The notes beneath the pieces were generated by a model. That model had not been told where the DNA came from and did not search any database. It saw nothing but the letters and a program-made list of their open reading frames with translations. This document shows positions 55,444-64,000 of a DNA stretch of 64,000 nucleotides, one piece after another. Source of the DNA: Zea mays (taxonomy: Eukaryota > Streptophyta > Magnoliopsida > Poales > Poaceae); the NCBI RefSeq assembly GCF_902167145.1, contig NC_050097.1, positions 225,575,034 through 225,639,033 of the forward strand, in the 5' to 3' direction. Within the stretch, counting starts at the first letter, position 1. Each line of letters starts with the position of its first letter. Both the position numbers and the translations under genes were made by a program.

Positions 55444-56273
55444 GTGTTATGTTTTCAGTGTTTAGACTTCAGAACTTGTGTTGAATACTTATGTTTGTGT
55501 TGGATACTTATGTCAGAGCTTGAGACGTATGAGACTTATGTTTGTGTTAGATACTTGTGTTGAACACTTATGTTTGTGATGGATATTTATGTTTGTGTTG
55601 GCTATTTATGTTTGTAATGATATCTGTGATGTATATATGTGATGTATATGTGATATCTTTTGTTTGTTTGGATGGAATATAAAAAACAAATAAAAAAGGT
55701 GCCTACTGGTCACTTTGCCGAGTGTTACACTCGGCAAATAGGTTCTTTGCCGAGTGTCAAGGCCATAGCACTCGGCAAAGAACCAAGACCTGTGCACCGG
55801 TATAGGTTCTTTGCTGAGTGTAATGTCTCCGACACTCGGCAAAGAAGCACACTTTGCCAAGTGCCGTACATAGCACTCGGCAAAGAACCTGACATGGGGA
55901 CCCTCTCTGGCAGGTTCTTTGCCGAGTGTCCCAGGCGACACTCGGCAAAGATTGATTCTTTGCCGAGTGCTGTCGGACAGACCCTCGGCAAAGGTAACTC
56001 CTTTGCCGAGTGTCACCCGGGACACTCGGCAAAGACGTCGTCTCCGTCACCCGGTGTCGTAACGGCTGCTTTTCTTTGCCGAGTACTGTCTGGCACTCGG
56101 CAAACCTCTTTGCCGAGTGCCCGAGAAAAAGTACTTGGCAAAGAAGGCTTTGCCTATGCACTGGTGCCGAGCCTTCTTTGCCGAGTGCGACACTCGGCAA
56201 AGCCTTTGCTGAGTGTTTTTAGGGCTTTGCCGAGTGCTTCAGGCACTCAGCAATGGCGGCGATTCCGGTAGTG
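55444..56273 (+). repeat. CACTA-2 right subterminal repeats and TIR
   Basis: 55480-55680 is a degenerate ATGTTTGTGTTGGATACTT-type simple repeat (3' UTR of the TNPA-like gene). 55710-56250 contains about two dozen copies of TTTGCCGAGTGY or its reverse complement, often as back-to-back pairs. TIR at 56255-56273. Confidence 0.85.
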
Positions 56274-56880
56274 ATGACTTCAAATGAAAAGGTTGCCAAC
56301 TACAAAATTCTATAACTTCTCAAGATCTACAAAGTTTATTTCGGTTGTTTGGTCATTTGTTCATTTCACATGATGGTTCTAACAATATGCACAAATGTTA
56401 TACATCTCTCTCATAGTTTCATAAAGTACGAGAGAGATATAGGTTTTATGAACAAATTTATTTTTATTTTGTCATATGAAGAAATATTCAAAATATAAAT
56501 TGTAATCATGATGAGTTATTATACAAATTTGTAGTTGAAAACTTTTTCATTTTAATTAATTTACTGCTTTAAAATGTGACTTTTAAATTGTCTTTGGCTA
56601 GTGTTCAAAAAAAGCACTCGGCAAAGAGCTCTTTGCCGAGTGTTATATTTTTGACACTCGGCAAAGAAGCAATTTGCCGAGTGTCAAAAAAACAGTCGAC
56701 AAAGAAGCTTTTTGCCGAGTGTCAAAAATAAAACACTCGGCAAAGAACTTCTTTGTCGAGTGTTTTCTTTTACCGGGGGTTTTTTGTGTGGCACTCGGCA
56801 AAGAGCTTATTTGCCGAGTGCCCGAAAAAAACACTCGGCAAAATATTTGGTACTCGGCAAAGAGCCAAATTCCGGTAGTG
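56274..56880. mobile_element. CACTA-3 right part with intact terminus
   Basis: Continues 47641 after CACTA-2, then from 56600 a block of TTTGCCGAGTGT pairs and the terminus CCAAATTCCGGTAGTG ending at 56880 (inverted: CACTACCGGAATTTGG). The TIR is related to but distinct from CACTA-2. No transposase gene: a small non-autonomous element, truncated on its left at about 16112. Confidence 0.75.
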
Positions 56881-58886
56881 AGGGAGGAGTGCTCACTCAA
56901 CCTCTCTAAGATTTGAAAGAAGAGGCTTCTTCACATATAGTACGTTTTGACGAAAGTAGAGCGATGAATAGACGCACGGGTTGTTAAAGTAGTCTTGCCT
57001 GAACCTGTTATGTGCGGATATACACGATCATGATCGATGTAGCTCCGACATTGCATCGTTCGCCTGCTCGGTGTGGAAGAAAACTCAACAATAATATTCG
57101 ACTCCTGATGCATTTATAGTTTGCTGCAGTAACTCAATCACCTCATATTTGGACAATTCGATCTTTAAACTCGACAAAGACATCTCAACCATGTTTTACT
57201 CTAATAAAATGATGGTGAGATAAGTCTGAGGAGCGGTAGAGAAATTTAAAGTGTAAGTTATCTAAATCTGAGGAGCCCATCAGTGTTGAAGCCACGACAG
57301 TCGGTACCGACCGTCAACAGCGCCACACGAGTTTGGGCGGCAGTGCCTAGTGCTGGAACTAGCGTTAGCCACAAATTGAAGGACCAGAACTTTCGTCGAT
57401 GCGACACCACTTGTCAACCCCCTGCCCTTTGTTACTACTTTTTTTTCCCGCAACTTTTGTTCTGTTGAGACAAAATTATTCGGTCAGCCGTAGAGAGGTG
57501 TGTGTGCGCGCCGGAGAAGAAAACTTTGATTGTGCTGGCCACCTGCTGCCGTGGTGGAATATTGGAGCGCCGAGAGCTGAAAGAACAAGTGGTTCCGATC
57601 CACCCGGAGCCCCCTTTACCCAACACCCTCATCCTCCTTGTTGGCCATTTTTCCGCCATGCGTGGCCTCACATGTCGATCGGATTCTTCCATAATCTGGT
57701 AGTTCAAATTTAATTTAATGGGAAGAATATTGCACTCGGTTCCAATCAAAGTTAATGTCGGACTCCTACTATCTCAAGAATTTGGCAGAAGCATGAACGA
57801 GCTACGTCGTCATTCTTGGTGCAATGATGTGTAGACCGAATGCAAGATTATAAGCATCAGTTATCAGTGTCAGGTATGTGTACCCTTTAGAGCTGCAGTA
57901 GTCTAAGGGTCTGTTTTCTATGAATCTACACGAGCTGCTGGTGGAAGTGTTTAATTGTTAAATGCGATATATAGTTCGATCGTAATCTAACGGATCGAGA
58001 ACCTCGCTGACATGCTTGCACATAAAACCTGATTGTATAGTAATTGTTGCTCTGTTCGAAACTATTGACCGGCACTCGGATTCCAAGACGTGCCTTTAAG
58101 CAAGACATGCTGTTTAAAAGTTTATGCCAAACACGATTAGCACGCCCCACTACTTGACGACACAAAGATGGCCATGTGAGTTAAGTTATTAATATACGCT
58201 CAACAAGAGTATCTGAACAACTGTTTGCTGTCTAAGCAAAGCTGGCCGCGCTTTGCCGTCGTCCTATTCTAGCATTGTTGAGGGAATCCGCTCCATTTAA
58301 AATTTCTCACCTGACGACGAACTAAAGCTAGGCAGAGCCCCAGCAGCACACTAGTCTATCCAAAAGGGAAGAATGAATGATGACTAGTCCGTACGAAGCA
58401 AATCCCCGAATCGCGTCCAGGGATAGCAAATCCATCCTCCTCCTGTCAGTAGCTAGTGGCCCTTTCGAAAAGAGTTGAGCAAGCGAGATCGCTTGAATCT
58501 CCATCCACTACATGTTCATCATGCATGCAGTTGATGATCTCGCGCGCGTCGCTAATTATATCGATCAATCTCTCTTCTAGCTGATTCCCATACTATATTC
58601 ATGTGAAATCGATCATAGTGCTCGCAAGATTGTGGAGCTCAACTAATGCACAACGGAACCACATTTAGTGCAGGTGATGAACTTATAATTTAATACTTTC
58701 ACACGAGCGAGCATGATTCCCTAATTCTTTGTGTTAAATATAGTTGCTGCAGACCGCAGTGCAGACGGTGGTTGCGGAAGAGTCTAGCTAACTTCGACAG
58801 ACTACTGATATTTGTGGTTGATTGTATAATTCAAGGAAAAATTATTAAGTTCATTCTGTAATATGTGTTACTATGTATTAATGTAA
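56881..58886. other. Unassigned region
   Basis: No gene can be supported. 57296-57315 is a near-perfect palindrome around GGTACC. 57480-57700 is GC-rich with frames on both strands that show no motif. 58540-58570 has CTCGCGCGCG. This could be the original unique DNA flanking the nest or diverged repeat. Confidence 0.35.
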
Positions 58887-59245
58887 GGCCCCGTTTGTTT
58901 GGTTGGAATTGAATTCCATTTTAATAATTATAATTTAGACAAAACTAATTAAGTTTATATATTTATATATGTAATATATTTGAATATTATCCTAAATCAT
59001 ATGAGAGAGATATAATTATATACTACACTTATGTTATATCGAAGCAAGTAGAAGAGTGTGCTATAAGTTGTACATCGGAAAAATACTATATAAATCTATA
59101 GAATCAATTTTCATCTCTCACCCCATGAATTTGAGATAGGCTAAAATGATAACTTTGGAAAGTGGTGGAATGTCACATTCTAAAAAATAGCCTATTCCAT
59201 TAGTAAGATTCCAATTCCTTAAAATGAAAGGAAACAAACGGGACC
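58887..59245. mobile_element. MITE, PIF/Harbinger-like, 359 bp
   Basis: Left end GGCCCCGTTTGTTTGG, right end (inverted) GGTCCCGTTTGTTTCC, an imperfect TIR. Flanking trinucleotides are TAA (left) and TAG (right), a possible TWA-type TSD with one mutation. The interior is AT-rich. Confidence 0.65.
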
Positions 59246-59613
59246 TAGAAATTAGTAGCAAATCAAGTTTGAGCTTTATTCATTGGCTACATAAGTATGA
59301 GGATTGATGTGTAATATTTCTTGAATTGTGTGAGTTAATCCTCTCATATGTTCTGTATTATGTATAAAGGTAATATAATCCTCTCATATGTTCACGTCTC
59401 CCATAAGCTTTATGAAGGAAGGTTTGTCCAATTTTTTTGAAGAAATTGTTAAAGATTTCACTTATTTAAGTATGAAAAAGGCTAGTATATTCATCCCATC
59501 ATATAAAATAGTTGAAATAGTTATTTCTTTTTCAGATTTCTTAAATTTTGTGGTTGATTGTGTCATATATTTACAAAAGATTATGTCAACAATGATTTAT
59601 ATAAATAATACAG
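59246..59613. other. AT-rich interval before the transposase fossil
   Basis: Contains repeated ATAATCCTCTCATATGTTC (about 59336-59355 and 59371-59390). A 92-codon open frame at 59388-59666 has no recognisable motif and overlaps the fossil's start. Confidence 0.35.
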
Positions 59614-61720
59614 ATGGGCAATCAATGGATGTACAACATGGATCGAAGGCATTCACTATTTTCTGAAGACAACCAAGAGTCAAAAGCTTGGAGGTTTCAT
59701 GAGTTATCTATGTAAAGACAAGAGAAGAGAGAATATTGTTGAAAAGCACCAATTCAATTCCACTTGTTGCATAGGGGTTTCATGTGTAACTATATTTTTT
59801 GGATCAAACATGGAGAAACAGGGTTACAGAGGAGAAATAAGAGGATTATGATAACACAATTTTGAACTGCGCTCAGTACAGTTCCTTTGCAGATGTTGTG
59901 ATGAATGAGGCTGAAGATCCTAAAGAAAATGATGCTCTAGCACAAATATTGAATGATTAAGAGAAAGACTGATGGAAAGGTTAGAAAAACTTGAGCACAT
60001 GTTAGAGGACCATAAAACTTTGTTATACCTAGATTGTAAATAATGCCACAAAAGTTATGTAGAACATTGGAATTGTTGCAGCCGAATGCAACAAATGGTA
60101 TCACTAGCAAGGGTTTTAATGATAAATTAATACTATTAAAGAAGTTTCTTCCAGAGGGGAACAAATTGCTAGCATCAACATATGAAGCCAAAGAGATTGT
60201 TTGCTCTGTTTTGTTTGGAAGTACAAAAGATACATGCATATCCTAATAATTGTATAATTTGTTGTGATGAGGAGTATGAGAAATTAGAAGTAAGGCATGC
60301 CTTTTACATGCATATCCTAATAATTGCATATCCAAGGCATCAGGATATAAGGTAAGGCATGTCGACCCTTTTATTGTTGAGGGTAAACCCTCTAGGAAAA
60401 GAATATCTGCTAAAGTCAAGTGGTACTTCCCTATAATACTAATACTATGTTTGAAGCATTTGTTTCGTGACAAAGAGCATGCCAAAATGATGTGGTGGTA
60501 CAAAGAAGAGCGTAAGGTCAATGCTATGTTGAGACAGTTGATGGTTCACAATGGCGTAAAGTTGATAGAATGTTCTTAGAGTTTGCAGAGGATGCGAGAA
60601 ATTTAAGGTTGGGTTTAAGCACTGATGGCATGAACCATTTTGGAGATCAGAGCAGGCAGTCATAGCACTTGTCTTGTGACTCTATGAACGTACAACATGC
60701 CTCCCAAACTATGTTTAAAGCGAAAGTTCATTATGATGCTGAAACTTATTCAAGGCCCAAAGAAACCTAGTAATGACCTTGATATGTACTTAAAACCAAT
60801 GATGGATGAACTTTTATAGTTGTGGTACGAATGTGTACGTATGTGGGACGAGCACAAAAAGGAGGCTTTTGACCTACGTATTTTGTTATTTGTAACCATC
60901 AATGACTGACTTGCACTTTCAAATCTATCAGAACAATCCAACAAGGCATTTAGGCCTACACATATTGTTTAGATGAGATTGGTCTGCGCAAAATGTTGTT
61001 TACATGGTCCATCATTGAATTCTTATGGCCAAACACCTATTAAGAAGAAAAGGTAATCATTGGAATGTGAAAGTAGACCATCATGCCAAGCTAGTTCACC
61101 GTAGTGGCAATCTTGTATCTCAAGTGGTACAAAACTTAAACATAGTGTTTGGGAAGGGATCTAGGCATCAACATGCTCCAATTGAAGACAAAAAGGCACC
61201 AATGTGGAATAAGAAGTCGATATTTGGCACATGTCTTATTAGATAGTTTTAGATGTCCAACACTCAATCAAAGTAATTCACCTTACAAAAAATGTATGTA
61301 TTAACATACTTGGTTTCTTAGGCACATACGGAAAGGACAAAGATACACTTGAATCATGGAAGGAACTGAAAAGCAATGAAACAACAGAAGGGTCTACACT
61401 CGGAAGAGAGGGATGCAGGACAACATTATCTAGGTTCTGCTAGCTATTCTCTCAATAAGAAAGAAAAGAACATCATGCTTGAATGCTTGAATAGTATCAA
61501 AGTCCCAGCTGGCTACTCCTCTAAAAATACTAATAAATATCAAGGAGAAGAAATTTGTGCACATAAAGTCACATGACTAGCATGTGCTACTGATACAACT
61601 GCTTCCGATTGTGTTGATGGGTGTCCTTCTAATCAATGTTAGAAAAATAATCACAAAGCTATGAGATTTCTTGAATGTGTTGTCACAGAAGGTAATTGAT
61701 CCATACAACCTAGATAATCT
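59614..61720 (+). pseudogene. Fossil TNP2-type CACTA transposase, heavily degenerate
   Basis: Pieces in changing frames follow the order of a TNP2 transposase: an N-terminal GFMCNYIFWIKHGE-like region (59770-59815), YEAKEIVCSVLFG (60181-60220), MMWWYKEERK at about 60489-60520, LRLGLSTDGMNHFGDQS-like near 60605, PPKL/KPMMDEL near 60805, KGNHWNVKVDHHAKLVHRSG (61052-61110), then EDKKAPMWNKKSIF and QQKGLHSEERDAGQHYLG (61380-61435). Numerous stops and frameshifts. This is a third transposase lineage, different from both CACTA-1 and CACTA-2. No CACTA termini were found around it. Confidence 0.75.
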
Positions 61721-61754
61721 ATAGAACGACGTTATGTAATGCCTGGTCAGTTGT

Positions 61755-64000
61755 TGTAAACCCTAAAATACATTTTGAGAAAGTAGGAAGTCACTTTGTT
61801 CCCTTTGTGGAGTAATAATGGGATTGACTCTATTATATGATTTATCCTTACAAATGATTAAACAAATAAAAATAATATTAGTGTTTAATGACTCAGATTT
61901 AAATTTGACTTATAAAATTTAGATTATAAATCTTTGAAAAATAAATAATAAAGAAAATAATAGATAATAATGTTGAAGATAGTAGAGTTCATATTTATAT
62001 TAGTATTAATTCTGACACTTGGGAGATTTGAAATAGGAATTTTGAATTTGAATTAAATTTGGAGAAGGAACTCTGAAATAAAAAAAGAAAAGATCAAACC
62101 TATCAGCCTCGTGGGCCAAATCTACCCTCCTCGGCCCATCTCACTCGCGTTGCCAGCCCAGCCAACCCGCCCCCACTGCGCCGACATGTGGACCCACACC
62201 CTCAGCCGCTCGGCCGGTCATCCGCACTCTGCGCCCGCGTTTCACACTCCGTGTCCCTGTTGGGTGGGCCCCAGTTGTCAGCACAATCCTCAACCTCACG
62301 GATCTCGCATCGGACTCCTTCCTCCCCGTTGCACGACGTCGAGCTCGGAACGACCGAAGATCCAACCGCATAAATGTCGCAGGTTGTTGCTCGTTACCTC
62401 CTCGGGTCGGTGTATAAAACTCCGTGCCCTCGTGCTCCCCAGCTCACCGAGATCCGCCTTGGTTGAGAGAGAAATAGAGGGAGAGAGAAGAAGATTGACG
62501 CCGCCATATGCATCGGTCGGGGCTGCGTCTCTGGCCGTGGGAGGGAGACCCGAAGCATGGCCTTGACGCGGGCAAGCTGTACCTATCACTGAATCAACGA
62601 AGGGTCGGTCGATGCTTGGGAAATTGCTCACCGGAGCAATGGCGACCACCGCGGGTCGCGCCTCACCGTGGGCAGCGCCTACGTGCCACAGCCTTGGTAT
62701 GGCCCTCTCACCTTTCATTGCGGCTCCACCCTCCGGTCGTTATGCGCCCTTCGAATTGGTTTTTGGGTCACGAGGGCCGCAGTTTGGCGACCGTCGTCAG
62801 GAACTCCGTCGCGGAGACCTGCGGCACCACCGTGGTCGGGGTCGGAGAGAGCGAGATGTGCGCTGACCGTTGATCGGTGTTTGGGCGACTAGGATTAGTT
62901 GGGGAATACCGCTTAGATTGGGCGCGATCTGGGACGTTAATCTCCCATCGGGCGGCTCTGGGAATCTCTAGAATTTAAAATCTGCACCGTTAGAATCTGA
63001 TCGGAGGAACGAGATCGCGTACCGGTTCAGAATGGTTTGGATCTAATCTGATCCGTAGATCGGTGATCCAACTGCCAGGATATAACCGTACCCCTTCAGC
63101 CATGTCAATTTGCTAATGAGCCCTTGTCCTTTGAGGTATTCAACCCGCGGTCAACCCTCGGGTTTCTCTGAGTCTAGGGAATATTTCTATGTTAGCCCCC
63201 GTGCTTTCTGGAATTTGACGCTCAGTCCAGTGAACCAAGAAAATAATAAAACAATTTGGAAAATACTTATTAATACATAAACTCAATAAATTCATAGAAA
63301 AGTCATATTAAATCCTTTTTAGTTCATTCCAGTGGCATTAATTTTGTTTCAATATTGTCTATCAACTAGTAACATTGTTTAGCCATGTAACTTGGAATAA
63401 AATTGTTCACATGAGTTAATCCCTTCTAAGTGCTAAATAACTTTGGAAATTCATAACTTGGTAACCGTAACTCCGAATTTAGTAATTCTTGTACTCTCGA
63501 TCTCGTAGCAGCGTGTAGATTATTATTACACAGTTTATTCCTATGTTTGGTGTGATGTTAATTTTGCCTATACTATGTTTGTCTGTATTGCTACGACTAG
63601 CGTGAGGACACGTGTCATCTGAAGAGCAAGTTGGTACTTGGAATCTCAAGTCCTAGGCAAGTTGTGCCCTTGATCACTTCTTTTTACCCAGTCATGTTCT
63701 GATTAAGCATAATGATCTGCATAGGTTAATTTTGATGGGACCCAACAGGTTACCCTAGTTTGATTATCTTTATACCTTGACTCCACTAAACATTTTGGGT
63801 AGTACCTGCTATTGCTTTATATGGTTTTGGGTATGAAGATTACACTATTCATGATTATACTTTTGTTATTAGTTGTTATTTATTGTTCATGTTAAGATCA
63901 TTATGTTAATTAGAACATGGAAAACCACCCGAGAAAACAGTGCTACCACAAGGGTTTATGGACGCCCTTGGCTGATTAACTAGGAAAGCTAGTGGATAAT
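61755..64000 (+). mobile_element. Start of a Tekay-like Ty3/Gypsy LTR, plus strand, running off the right edge
   Basis: Begins TGTAAACCCTAAAATAC, comparable to the TGTAACACCCTGAAT start of the left LTR. It then shows the same succession of an AT-rich stretch with GAATTTGAATTAAATTTG, a GC-rich block (62110-62900), and a tail with GTTACCCTAG, ACCACCCGAGAAAACAG and GACGCCCTTGGCTGATTAAC near 63970. TATAAAAC at 62413-62420 is a candidate promoter TATA box. Frames in the GC block show no family motif. Length exceeds 2.2 kb. Family name by recognition only. Confidence 0.6.

Larger units (their letters stand above)
47642..56273 (+). mobile_element. CACTA-2: 8.6-kb CACTA transposon with TTTGCCGAGTGC subterminal repeats
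   Basis: Left end CACTACCAGAATCCGGGAC, right end (inverted) CACTACCGGAATCGCCGCC; TSD ATG at 47639-47641 and 56274-56276. Both ends carry many direct and inverted copies of TTTGCCGAGTGC (47660-47960, 48890-49080, 55710-56250). It holds a TNP2-type gene (49881-53395) and a TNPA-like gene (53484-55443), both lightly damaged, so it is close to an autonomous copy in structure. Confidence 0.93.

Noticed and set aside
55710..56250. Regular short repeats resembling a CRISPR array
   Set aside because: The repeat is 12 bp, in both orientations, at irregular spacing, in a plant transposon end; no cas genes.
55606..56271. Frames of 140-200 codons on both strands with repeated FAECYT/LPSVALGK words
   Set aside because: These are translations of the TTTGCCGAGTGC subterminal repeats, not a protein.

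Overview
This is plant nuclear DNA, most likely maize (Zea mays) or a very close relative. The evidence is the mix of repeats: a minus-strand Sirevirus-type Ty1/Copia element of the Opie/Ji kind, Tekay-like Ty3/Gypsy LTRs, a cinful-like solo LTR, a Helitron with the maize-type termini, and CACTA elements whose ends are packed with the TTTGCCGAGTGC word. Species and family names rest on recognition, not on a search. Almost all of the window is transposon. The only clear host gene is a GRAS transcription factor gene of the SCL9/SCL14 (LISCL) group at 8036-9887, minus strand, with one frame break in the middle of the GRAS domain.

Layout. 1-6015: start of the internal region and a very long LTR of a minus-strand Gypsy element, holding a MITE (112-312), a Helitron (1106-2177) and a solo LTR (3434-4103). 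6016-8035: unassigned, possibly degenerate genic DNA. 8036-9887: the GRAS gene. 10331-15484: a gag-only Gypsy element (10917-14899) flanked on both sides by copies of the same 586-bp segment, each carrying a Stowaway MITE. 15528-16111: unassigned.

16112-56880 is one nest. The outermost layer is a left-truncated CACTA element (called CACTA-3) whose pieces are 16112-16143, 47439-47641 and 56274-56880. It was hit by a Sirevirus (16144-47438, TSD TTTTT) and by a second CACTA (CACTA-2, 47642-56273, TSD ATG). The 5' LTR of the Sirevirus was hit by a 22.5-kb CACTA (CACTA-1, 24819-47279, TSD AAT). CACTA-1 was in turn hit by a gag-only Sirevirus-like retroelement (25507-33723, TSD CATAA). Every insertion boundary is supported by a matching target-site duplication read from the sequence. 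56881-61754 holds unassigned DNA, a 359-bp MITE and a fossil CACTA transposase. 61755 to the right edge is the first part of another Tekay-like LTR, plus strand.

How the parts relate. CACTA-1 and CACTA-2 each carry the two expected genes (a TNP2-type transposase and a TNPA-like/Transposase_24 protein), all damaged by small lesions. The Sirevirus keeps a recognisable gag-protease-integrase-RT-RNase H order but has several stops and frameshifts. The gag-only element has an open 619-codon gag, no pol, and LTRs that are nearly identical, so it is the youngest insertion and must have been moved by pol supplied elsewhere. Its polypurine/LTR junction matches that of the Sirevirus next to it. No tRNA gene that looks functional, rRNA or CRISPR array was seen.
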